Shown one piece after another: positions 1 to 5,870 of a stretch of DNA of 5,870 nt (positions are counted from its first letter, which is position 1; every line of letters begins with the position of its first letter). The notes under the pieces were generated by a model. That model did no database searches and was not told where the DNA came from. It saw nothing but the letters and a program-made list of their open reading frames with translations. Position numbers and translations under genes: made by a program. This DNA comes from Cyclobacteriaceae bacterium (lineage in GTDB: Bacteria > Bacteroidota > Bacteroidia > Cytophagales > Cyclobacteriaceae): positions 1-5,870 of the forward strand of contig JAOUKG010000206.1 of assembly GCA_029882725.1 (NCBI GenBank). The letters are read 5' to 3'.

Positions 1-3000
1 TTTGGGCAGGTAACATTATATTAGAATGAAGACTGCCTCTCAAAATTTCTTTTGTGAAGTTGTATTCTGCATAGAGTTCACCAAAATAATTTGGATTATT
101 TCGGGGGATAGAGAGCGAACCGTATAAGTTTAATTTGACATCGCTGGCACCAAATTGGATGATGGGATTTCCATAAAGCTCCATTGCCCCGGCGACATCA
201 GCAATTCCAATTCCTAAACCGGCTACATACTGGTCTTTTCTTGGATAACCTTTGAATTTTTTAGTATGCTCATCGTATGAAATGTTGTAGTTGAAGCCAA
301 AACTCCCTCCCAATTGTGAGATTTTAAATGCAGGACCCAATGGAATATTTGCCGAGGAGGTCAGGGCCAGATATCCAAACTGATAGGTATCCTCAGCTCC
401 AACATCAATTTGCCCCTTCATATTGAAGTAAGAACCAAACTCTCCGGTAAAGGAACCCGTAAATCGTTTGTTGCCAAATTTCGCATTGAAATCAAGTAGA
501 ACAGGATTTTTAACTATCTTTCCATTGATTTCACCGATGAAAATAGTTCCCAGTGAATCAATTTTGAAGGCGTTCACTTCCAATTTGTTCGCCTCTCCGG
601 TTGATAAATTCAATAAAGCCTGTGCATTAAAAGACAATTCCTTATTGAGATAGCTTAGTTCATTGAGTTCAAACAGAAAGTGTTGATACTTTAATCGGGT
701 TTGTACCGATGTCAATTTGGTTATTTCGCCTTTTTCATAATTAAATTCAGAAATCTCTATTCCACTATCAAATAATTTATGCTTTGCTGCAAATGAGCCA
801 TAAATACGTTCAATATTTAATCCCGCATCCATCATTAAACTGAGTTTCAGGTCTGAAATGGTCAAACCATGAAATTTTATATCGTTATAATTATCAATAA
901 CCCTCGTAATTATGTTTTTCTCATCTACTTGAGCTTCAAATACAATCTTTCCGGTCATTCCTGTAATATCTGACACTTTGAATCTTATTTTACCCTTGGT
1001 GAATTTGAAATCTTTGTGTTCGCGAAAGGGATATAGTTCAAAATCCAGGTCCATTTCATCCAGGGCAACAGTTACCCCTGAATTGGAGTATTCGGCATCA
1101 ACCAATGACTGCAATCGGCCCTTGAGTCTGCCATCTTCATAGAAACTGAAATTCAATAATGAAGCTATTGGTTGTTTGCCTTTATGTAGACGGAGATCCA
1201 GATTCCTGATGTTTTTTACCTTCATATCCAAATAAAGCAAGCCCTCTTGATATTGGAATAAAAGGTCGAAATCTGATTCGGCTCCCTTTTTCAGAGTGAA
1301 ATTCAGACCTGTTAACTCTTCGCCATAACCTATGAGATTGTTCAGACTTATATCCTGACTTACTTTTCCTTTACAATCCAGAGTGCCACTTACTTCAAGA
1401 TGTATCGAATTATCAATTTCAATTTGCAGGGCTTCAACAAATCCTTCGAAAGGCCCAATAGTACCCAGGGATATCGATTTGCTTTTGGCTATGGCTATAA
1501 ATTCTTTCCACTTTCCCTGGCTGTCTTCTTTATAGGATATATTTACTCCCGCTATTTTTGTTTCTTTTTCAGTTTCAGCATCCGTAAAAAATAAGGTGGC
1601 TTTTACATCCTGATAAATATCATAGCCGTTTTCCTTGCCTTTTGATACGGGCTTGGTATCAAATAAGACTTTATACGGGCCAAATTGTGCTGTTAAATTT
1701 GCAGTAACCTCATATTCACCGGGTGTGATGTTACCATTTTTACTTATTTTGAAGTTCTTCAGGTGCGATTGGATGAGTTGTGATTGATATTCATATTCTA
1801 CCAACCCCTGAGAAACCAAAAAACCTTCTTCCAGCGTGGTTTCAATGAGTTCAATACGTAAACCATTGTGCTTCACCTCTCCGTGCATATTTATACTTTC
1901 AACAATGCCTTTTGAATAGGTGTAATCTTCTACTTTTAAGGTGCCATCCAAAAAGGGATGCTCAAGGGTCATGTTGGATGTAAAAGCTAGTGGGGCTAAA
2001 TTTTTTGAGAGCTCAAGGTTCATTTCACCTTCGGAAACCCGCATCGTAAAAAACGTGACTTCTTCCGGTCTTGGGGAAATAAGTAATCTTTCTCCTGTAA
2101 AATCCTGATCGAATACCCATTTTCCTTCAAAATAGGGTATTGAACGGATTTCGCCTTTTAAATGCCCCTTCTGAAGTTGCAGTCCCTTTTTTATATCCAA
2201 TATTGCCGCGTACTCCAATGACTCAATAAATACCTCCAAACTATCTGCATTGATTTCAATATTTTTAAATTGAACATGGTCAATCATGGATCGGCCGGAT
2301 TCATCCAGTTTAATGGATTGAAATGTTTGAGTTTTATCATGAGTATTTAAAAGGGTTATTTCCGGGAAAACAACATCTCCCCAATCAAACATACCTTCAA
2401 AAAACACTGATTTATCGTAGATGAAATGTGCGTTACCGATAGGTTGATCATTGAATTGTACTTGTTGATAAAGTTGGGCATCCGTTTTATTTTGGGGTAG
2501 GATTGTTATTTTTCCAGTGATATTCCCATCGTTACTTACAGTGAATGAAATATTCGTGGCCGTGAGTTCAAGCCAGCCAATGGGCGAAATGGGTTGTTTT
2601 CCCTGCCATTCCACTAAAATATTGTGCAAAACCTCGTCTAAAGTGTCTTTTTCAAAGGAAATTAGGGCATTTTCAATAATCAGATCAGATTGATAATCCA
2701 GATCTTTGATTGAAAGGTTGAAGTTGGTTTGAATATTTTTGAATACCTGATGACCTTGATTATTGTAATTCTCACTTTCGGGTAGGTTTGAAAGGTTAAA
2801 TGTTAAGGGGCCTGCAAGAATCTGTTTTTCATTAAGGGAGGCACTGGTTTGATAGGGAAAATTGGTTGGAGAACTTGTGGAGTTAGTGGAACTCGTGGAA
2901 TTTAAACCTGAAGTTTCACTTGAAATCACTGCCGAATTGGTATTGATTGGTTCTGTTTCTGTTGTCGCACCTGTTTCTGATGAGGTTTCTACTGAGGTTG

Positions 3001-4666
3001 CTTGTGTGGAATCGGAAATTGGGTGGGTATTCTGAACTGAATCCATATCAGAAGTTGAATTTTCGGCCGTGTACTCTGAGTTTGAGGTAAGGTTGGTTGC
3101 CTGATTTGTGGTATCTGTGGAGAGAGTGTTGGATTCAGTATGGGCCTGTATAATGCCTTTCAGTGAATCATAAGTCTCTCCCACAATGGTTATGGTTTCT
3201 TCTGTTTTTGCTATCAGGTCATCTGTTTTGTCCAGCCATTCATCTACTTTATCTGCCCATACGGGCTCAATTTGGTTGATTTTTACAGCTCCCGATTTTA
3301 ATCGATACTTTTGATCCAACTCTATTTCTGTGAATTCAACGGTAACGCGGGCCTTATTAAAGAAGGGCAATGGCATAGTCCCTTTTCCCGAAAAGGTAAA
3401 ATTTCCATCAGAAAAGGATTCCACCACGGAAACCTCAAAATCCGAAATATAAAAAAGATCTCCCGGCGATAACTTTTCCAATTTTAAACTGTCAGGGAGG
3501 GGAGGAGTGGTGAAATTTCCGCAGAAGAAATCTTCGGCAGTTAAGGTGGGTAATTTTTTGCTGATCCAGGGTGAGAATTCACTTTTACTGGAGGGACAGG
3601 CCGCTCGTAACCGAAATTCATAATATTCCTCGGGAATCAGGCTCGCTATTTTGTGAAAAGTCATGCCTGAATTTTCAAAATATCGGGTTGTGTCGGAGTT
3701 GTTTTTAAATTCGATGTCGTAGGATTGTGCCGAAGGTGTTGGTTCCCAGGAAAGGGTAACGTAGTCGGGCCCGGTATCGGGGATGGAAATTCGTTCCGGG
3801 GCTGAGCATTCAGTTCCCCACCTGAATGTCAATACCTGGCTAATGCCGTCATTTCTGAATCGAATTGTTTCTTCCGGGGCAAAAGCCCGGATTCTTAATG
3901 CATACCATTTCCCGGATTCCAATGGAGGGTATTGAAGGTCGTAAACAAAGTAAATGTCATCGGTCTCTTCAGATAGTAAAGGAATTTGCAGGTTGAATTG
4001 TTGGTCTGATGGCAGTTCGTTGCTTTGGAGTTCTATTAGTTCAATTCGATAACGAATGGATTCTAATTGTAAATTGGCAGTGAAATTCATTGTTGAATGC
4101 CGGGGAAGCCAGCGAATTATGAGTGGGGTGTTTTCCAGCTCTTGCACAACTTCCTGGTCCGGAAAGATCAGTACCGGTGGCTCTTCCAAAATAATTGAAA
4201 ATGTAATCGGAATGCTTTCAGATAGTTTTCTGTCGTTTACGGCATCATATACATTTATATATAACTGATAAATCCCTTCCGGTATCAGGCCATTTTTTAT
4301 AAAGTTTACTGATTGCGCCCCATAGGAATCGATATTTTCAAATTGAAATAAACTTGAAAGGTCAGTGGTATTTATAAAATGAGTTTCTCCGGGAAATAAT
4401 TGAATAGAAGCTGTATTCAAAGGAAAGGCACTTCTGATTTGCAGGTTGGGCCCGATGATTTCCATTCCTAATTGAACTAATTCTGAAGTGCTGTGCAGGT
4501 CGTTGAGCCTGGCTTCCACAGTAAAGGGTAGTGTGGAGCTTTGTTGGTATTGCAGAATTTGTTGAGGAAATAATTCTGTCGAATAGACTGAAAGAGAAAC
4601 AGGAAATTGTTGACAGATTCCTGATATTGTAATCATTGAAAAAAGGAGAATCGAGATTCGTTTCAT
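1..4666 (-). CDS. Giant secreted TANFOR/fibronectin type III domain protein, 3' end outside the window
   Basis: An uninterrupted reading frame of 1555 codons starts at ATG 4666-4664 and is still open at base 1, so the protein is longer than 1555 residues. I chose this start because it gives a basic N-terminus (MKR) plus a hydrophobic core and a plausible export signal; Met11 would destroy the signal. Domain order: signal peptide 1-18, TANFOR-like domain 20-283, FN3 286-374, Cys-Gly beta module 378-465, amphipathic helix 469-509, Ser/Thr/Asn-rich linker 511-600, beta-rich region 611-1430, Gly-rich block 1431-1555. Only five cysteines are visible (18, 287, 357, 382, 1098). The start lies 4 bases after the upstream stop, so the genes are probably one operon. 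No enzyme motif was seen. Export, surface or periplasmic location and a structural or adhesive role are inferred. The C-terminus, where a type IX sorting domain could sit, is not visible. Gene existence is near certain; function is unknown. Confidence 0.95.
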   Translation of the reverse strand, partial: MKRISILLFSMITISGICQQFPVSLSVYSTELFPQQILQYQQSSTLPFTVEARLNDLHSTSELVQLGMEIIGPNLQIRSAFPLNTASIQLFPGETHFINTTDLSSLFQFENIDSYGAQSVNFIKNGLIPEGIYQLYINVYDAVNDRKLSESIPITFSIILEEPPVLIFPDQEVVQELENTPLIIRWLPRHSTMNFTANLQLESIRYRIELIELQSNELPSDQQFNLQIPLLSEETDDIYFVYDLQYPPLESGKWYALRIRAFAPEETIRFRNDGISQVLTFRWGTECSAPERISIPDTGPDYVTLSWEPTPSAQSYDIEFKNNSDTTRYFENSGMTFHKIASLIPEEYYEFRLRAACPSSKSEFSPWISKKLPTLTAEDFFCGNFTTPPLPDSLKLEKLSPGDLFYISDFEVSVVESFSDGNFTFSGKGTMPLPFFNKARVTVEFTEIELDQKYRLKSGAVKINQIEPVWADKVDEWLDKTDDLIAKTEETITIVGETYDSLKGIIQAHTESNTLSTDTTNQATNLTSNSEYTAENSTSDMDSVQNTHPISDSTQATSVETSSETGATTETEPINTNSAVISSETSGLNSTSSTNSTSSPTNFPYQTSASLNEKQILAGPLTFNLSNLPESENYNNQGHQVFKNIQTNFNLSIKDLDYQSDLIIENALISFEKDTLDEVLHNILVEWQGKQPISPIGWLELTATNISFTVSNDGNITGKITILPQNKTDAQLYQQVQFNDQPIGNAHFIYDKSVFFEGMFDWGDVVFPEITLLNTHDKTQTFQSIKLDESGRSMIDHVQFKNIEINADSLEVFIESLEYAAILDIKKGLQLQKGHLKGEIRSIPYFEGKWVFDQDFTGERLLISPRPEEVTFFTMRVSEGEMNLELSKNLAPLAFTSNMTLEHPFLDGTLKVEDYTYSKGIVESINMHGEVKHNGLRIELIETTLEEGFLVSQGLVEYEYQSQLIQSHLKNFKISKNGNITPGEYEVTANLTAQFGPYKVLFDTKPVSKGKENGYDIYQDVKATLFFTDAETEKETKIAGVNISYKEDSQGKWKEFIAIAKSKSISLGTIGPFEGFVEALQIEIDNSIHLEVSGTLDCKGKVSQDISLNNLIGYGEELTGLNFTLKKGAESDFDLLFQYQEGLLYLDMKVKNIRNLDLRLHKGKQPIASLLNFSFYEDGRLKGRLQSLVDAEYSNSGVTVALDEMDLDFELYPFREHKDFKFTKGKIRFKVSDITGMTGKIVFEAQVDEKNIITRVIDNYNDIKFHGLTISDLKLSLMMDAGLNIERIYGSFAAKHKLFDSGIEISEFNYEKGEITKLTSVQTRLKYQHFLFELNELSYLNKELSFNAQALLNLSTGEANKLEVNAFKIDSLGTIFIGEINGKIVKNPVLLDFNAKFGNKRFTGSFTGEFGSYFNMKGQIDVGAEDTYQFGYLALTSSANIPLGPAFKISQLGGSFGFNYNISYDEHTKKFKGYPRKDQYVAGLGIGIADVAGAMELYGNPIIQFGASDVKLNLYGSLSIPRNNPNYFGELYAEYNFTKEILRGSLHSNIMLPAQ
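107..361 (-). other. Gly-rich block near the visible C-terminus, residues 1436-1520
   Basis: The segment reads SSANIPLGPAFKISQLGGSF (1437-1456), GFNYNISYDEH, then a Lys/Arg/Pro turn (KGYPRKDQ, 1472-1479), then VAGLGIGIADVAGAMELYGN (1481-1500) and VKLNLYGSLSIP (1510-1521). Its density of Gly and small residues differs from the preceding beta region. I recall similar 'IPLG...L.GFGGGFYYNM' blocks in other very large Bacteroidota proteins, but cannot name the family. It could be the start of a separate barrel-like or sheet domain that continues beyond base 1. Confidence 0.4.
377..2836 (-). other. Beta-rich repetitive region, residues about 611-1430
   Basis: About 820 residues alternate hydrophobic and polar side chains in short strands separated by Gly, Asp or Asn turns, with a single Cys (1098) and almost no helix-like segments. 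Recurring elements include F-x-(V/I/F)-x-x-(D/N)-G-x-(I/L)-x-G at 708, 972 and 1173, and two ungapped 20-residue matches at 901-920 and 1294-1313. The pattern suggests many divergent beta modules in series: a stalk of Ig-like domains or an elongated beta-groove. A distant resemblance in texture to AsmA/TamB-type repeats was noted but is not supported by any specific motif. I do not recognise a named family. Confidence 0.6.
2867..3136 (-). other. Ser/Thr/Asn-rich acidic linker, residues 511-600
   Basis: By hand count the 90 residues contain 22 Ser, 21 Thr and 10 Asn, with 12 acidic residues and no Lys or Arg. This is typical of an extended disordered linker in an exported protein. It includes Asp-Ser/Thr-hydrophobic or Thr triplets (DTT 518-520, DSV 542-544, DST 552-554), with DSL 500-502 just before it. 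These fit the D(S/T)(A/I/L/M/T/V) motif for general protein O-glycosylation in Bacteroidota. The linker divides the TANFOR/FN3 head from the long beta-rich region. Confidence 0.85.
2876..2902 (-). repeat. Three tandem 9-base units encoding (N/S)ST tripeptides
   Basis: The TGGA core recurs at 2878, 2887 and 2896, a period of exactly 9 bases, giving three imperfect units. On the coding strand they encode N-S-T, S-S-T, N-S-T (residues 589-597), followed by a degenerate S-S-P. Because the period is a multiple of three, changes in copy number would alter linker length without shifting the frame. Confidence 0.7.
3140..3262 (-). other. Amphipathic helical segment, residues about 469-509
   Basis: VWADKVDEWLDKTDDLIAK and the following residues up to about 509 show hydrophobics spaced 3-4 apart (V469, V474, W477, L478, L484, I485, I492, I494) among Asp, Glu and Lys. 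This is the only clearly helical stretch in the visible 1555 residues. It joins the folded N-terminal head to the disordered linker, so it could be a short coiled-coil or oligomerisation segment. That role is inference. Confidence 0.5.
3272..3535 (-). other. Cys-Gly beta module after FN3, residues about 378-465
   Basis: This stretch begins EDFFCGN and continues with a Pro-rich turn, LSPGDLFYISDFEVSVVES (399-417) and SDGNFTFSGKGTMPLPFF (419-436). It ends with ARVTVEFTEIELDQKYRLKSGAV (439-461). The order of strand, Gly-rich turn, strand and a closing 'V.F..I.....Y....G' resembles a module I have seen directly after FN3 domains in other large Bacteroidota proteins. I do not know a family name. 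It is likely an immunoglobulin-like or jelly-roll-like beta fold; that fold is inferred from strand alternation only. Confidence 0.45.
3545..3811 (-). other. Fibronectin type III domain, residues about 286-374
   Basis: The domain opens with ECSAPERISI, continues with YVTLSWEPTPSAQSYDIEF (302-320), then THFKI-like TFHKIASLIPEEYYEFRL (336-353) and RAACPSSKSEFSPW (354-367). The conserved Trp of strand B (W307), the Tyr of strand C (Y316), and the L-P-x-x-x-Y-E-F-R-L-R-A strand F pattern are all present. Cys287 and Cys357 bracket the domain and could form a disulfide after export, a pattern often seen in FN3 domains of Bacteroidota. The domain probably serves as a spacer or a protein/glycan contact module. 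It could not be assigned a ligand. Confidence 0.85.
3818..4609 (-). other. TANFOR-like N-terminal domain, residues about 20-283
   Basis: The segment carries landmarks I recall from the TANFOR domain, found in large surface proteins of Tannerella and relatives. A start of type FPVSLSV is followed by a Gly-rich loading region around FPGETHF (91-97), then LIPEGIYQLYINVYD (127-141) and RKLSE (146-150). Next come EEPPVLIFP (161-169), PLIIRWLPRHSTMN (181-194) and VYDLQYPPLESGKWYALRIRAF (241-262). The family consensus has matching PEGxYxFxxxVYD, NIxFxWTPRH and LxPGKxYAWRVxA elements. This match is from memory, not from a profile search. The domain has no known catalytic activity; it is a marker for large exported Bacteroidota proteins. 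Confidence 0.72.
4613..4666 (-). other. Sec signal peptide, residues 1-18
   Basis: The N-terminus has Lys2 and Arg3, a hydrophobic stretch from Ile4 to Ile14, then SGIC followed by QQ. Cleavage before Gln19 is likely, since mature proteins starting with Gln after a small or Cys residue are common in Bacteroidota. It is not a convincing lipobox: the residue before Cys18 is Ile, where lipoproteins need Gly, Ala or Ser. The protein is therefore predicted to be exported but not lipidated. Confidence 0.8.
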
Positions 4667-4673
4667 GACTTTA
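4664..4673 (-). promoter_or_regulatory. Gene junction with 4-base spacer and no Shine-Dalgarno
   Basis: The upstream stop TAA (4673-4671) is followed by AGTC and then the ATG of the giant gene. The 20 bases before the ATG on the coding strand are A/T-rich and contain no GGAGG-like sequence, as is common in Bacteroidota. There is no room for a promoter or terminator in the spacer, so the downstream gene is probably read from the same transcript and may depend on terminating ribosomes for initiation. Confidence 0.75.
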
Positions 4674-5870
4674 TAGTTTTATTGAACACTGTAGTTGGAG
4701 CCTCCAGGAGTTTATGTTTCCCGTTTCCTCAAATCGGGATGTCCTGGAAATTGAACCTGATAAGGCGTACTTTTTTTGGATTACTCTCGAAATATTGATC
4801 CGGTTATTGTTAATAAATTGGGTGTGGCCTTTTTGAGAAAAAAGCTGTAATGCCATGTTTCCTGAAAAATTCCAATTTTTGAATAGCTTTCGATGAGTAT
4901 AGATAGAATAAGTGCCCGTATTTTGGTTGGATTCTCCAAATCCACGCTTGCCAAAGGTGGTTTGAATTCCCCAATTTTGTTCCTTTTGTGGATTTTGGAA
5001 GACCAGTGATGTGGTTGAATTAATAACCTGTTGAATGCCCTGCCCCATATCGGCTTGTTGAATTTGAAAACTGGTGTTCAGTACTTTCCTTTTTTTGTTT
5101 TTTGAAAGGATTTGCCACGAGTACTGAAGCATTGCTTGTTGGTTAATACTTACCAATACCATAGAATCCAGTCGGTTTGGATCCTGATAATTTAAGGTGT
5201 CATTGTTTATCCAGGATATAACAGTGCTTTTGAATGTGTTATAATGTCCCGTGATAGTACTGGTTTTATTGATTTTTGCGTTGAAACTCCCTTTGTAGGC
5301 CATGTTTTTTTGTTCTGAAGCTTCTTGTTTATTCAGGTTATTTCTTTGCCGGCCTATTTCTGTACGCACGTTTATTTTTCCCGAGAAGAAGTTTATCGTA
5401 TGCCCCAATAAAATATTTTCCAGATCATTGTTGATGTACGTGAGGAGGTGTGTTCTGTAGCCCGGATCTGTCCTGTCATACCGAACATTCCAGGAACCAC
5501 TTTTTGACTGCCATGACAATCCGGATTTAAATGCATGGTATAAATTTTTTACTTGTTGATTAGTGTGATTTCGGGTAATAAGGTTGCTAAATGCATACTC
5601 AACCTCTAAACTGATTTTATTTGAAAGGTTTCTTCTACCATAAAATGAGGCAGCCGTGTTTTTTTCAAAGTATTTCGAAGTGGGGATTGGGGATCTGTTG
5701 AATGAGGCCAGGGTGCTATCCATTCCGGTAAGCCCGGTGATTTTCCAAAGTGATTTCTGAGTCTGCCAACCCACAGACATCCCTGTGAACAGGTGCTCTC
5801 CAATTACCGTTTCACCGGAATTGGAAGGCAAAACGGGTTTCCCTACAAAGGTTTCCAGAGAAATTTTATC
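4671..5870 (-). CDS. Probable outer-membrane beta-barrel protein, C-terminal part, 5' end outside the window
   Basis: The frame is open from base 5870 to the TAA at 4673-4671, giving 399 visible codons. A TTG at 5831-5829 could be mistaken for a start, but the 13 codons upstream (DKISLETFVGKPV) stay open and look like normal protein, so the gene very likely begins outside the window. The sequence is full of amphipathic strands ending in aromatic or aliphatic residues, such as ISLEVEYAFSNL, GSWNVRYDR, KINVRTEIGR, AMLQYSWQIL, NWGIQTTFGKRGF and NWNFSGNMALQLFS, finishing in SWRLQLQCSIKL. There is one Cys, near the end. DPGYRTHLLTYINNDLEN (visible residues 132-149) is the most family-like stretch; I recall related R-x-DP-x-Y-x-T...NNDLEN segments in large uncharacterised Bacteroidota envelope proteins. 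Outer-membrane location is inferred from strand pattern and from the exported neighbour. No signal peptide can be judged. Confidence 0.85.
   Translation of the reverse strand, partial: DKISLETFVGKPVLPSNSGETVIGEHLFTGMSVGWQTQKSLWKITGLTGMDSTLASFNRSPIPTSKYFEKNTAASFYGRRNLSNKISLEVEYAFSNLITRNHTNQQVKNLYHAFKSGLSWQSKSGSWNVRYDRTDPGYRTHLLTYINNDLENILLGHTINFFSGKINVRTEIGRQRNNLNKQEASEQKNMAYKGSFNAKINKTSTITGHYNTFKSTVISWINNDTLNYQDPNRLDSMVLVSINQQAMLQYSWQILSKNKKRKVLNTSFQIQQADMGQGIQQVINSTTSLVFQNPQKEQNWGIQTTFGKRGFGESNQNTGTYSIYTHRKLFKNWNFSGNMALQLFSQKGHTQFINNNRINISRVIQKKYALSGSISRTSRFEETGNINSWRLQLQCSIKL

Noticed and set aside
468..653. Plus-strand open frame of 61 codons
   Set aside because: It lies entirely antisense to the long minus-strand gene, has no domain-like sequence, and the minus-strand reading is continuous and protein-like through it.
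1400..1594. Plus-strand open frame of 64 codons, aromatic and hydrophobic at its end, resembling a small membrane protein
   Set aside because: The apparent hydrophobic stretch is the antisense of Lys/Glu-rich codons in the giant gene (for example ETEKETK); no start signal or homology supports it.
377..2836. AsmA/TamB-like lipid-transfer or translocation beta-groove
   Set aside because: Only the general alternation of strands and Gly turns matches; the N-terminal TANFOR/FN3 head, the exported linker and the absence of an N-terminal membrane anchor argue against it, and no family motif was seen.
3766..3773. Palindrome CGGGCCCG as a possible operator or restriction-related site
   Set aside because: An isolated 8-base palindrome within a coding region, with no second copy or flanking symmetry.
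3874..3890. GC-rich hairpin (CCGGGGC, AAAA loop, GCCCGG) as a possible terminator
   Set aside because: It sits inside the giant gene, encodes conserved-looking residues (RAFAPE), has a bulged stem, and is not followed by a T-run on either strand.
4056..4268. Plus-strand open frame of 70 codons
   Set aside because: Antisense to the TANFOR-like domain, whose motifs are well preserved on the minus strand here.
4613..4621. Lipoprotein lipobox at SGIC, Cys18
   Set aside because: Ile precedes the Cys, where a lipobox needs a small residue; ordinary signal peptidase I cleavage fits better.
5606..5803. Minus-strand open frame of 65 codons in another phase of the upstream gene
   Set aside because: It overlaps the 399-codon frame, which continues to the window edge with coherent strand pattern; the short frame has no features of its own.
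5829..5831. TTG as the start codon of the upstream gene
   Set aside because: The frame remains open for 13 more codons to the window edge, there is no signal peptide after the TTG, and the sequence after it is mid-barrel in character.

Overview
The window is almost wall-to-wall coding on the minus strand. It holds two co-directional genes separated by only 4 bases, and both run off the window. I see no RNA gene, mobile element, CRISPR array or gene-free stretch longer than those 4 bases. The source is most likely a member of the Bacteroidota. The reasons are a TANFOR-like N-terminal domain followed by a fibronectin type III domain, a signal peptide ending in Cys-Gln-Gln, no Shine-Dalgarno sequence at the one visible start codon, and a moderate to low GC content. 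I cannot place it more finely.

Region 4671-5870 (minus) is the 3' part of an upstream gene: 399 visible codons with the 5' end missing. The protein is rich in alternating polar/hydrophobic strands with many aromatic residues, and looks like the C-terminal part of an outer-membrane beta-barrel or similar envelope protein. Its most distinctive segment is DPGYRT...NNDLEN.

Region 1-4666 (minus) is the 5' part of a giant secreted protein: 1555 codons with no stop, and the C-terminus lies outside the window. In order it shows a signal peptide, a TANFOR-like domain (about residues 20-283), a fibronectin type III domain (about 286-374), a small beta module starting at a Cys-Gly (about 378-465), one amphipathic helix (about 469-509), a Ser/Thr/Asn-rich linker with no Lys or Arg (511-600), about 820 residues of beta-rich sequence with recurring motifs, and a Gly-rich block at the visible end.

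The working interpretation is a two-gene envelope module: a probable outer-membrane barrel co-transcribed and probably translationally coupled with a very large surface or periplasmic protein. The TANFOR and FN3 assignments rest on motif recognition from memory. The barrel assignment, the partnership and the function are inference. Nothing in the window identifies a substrate or pathway.
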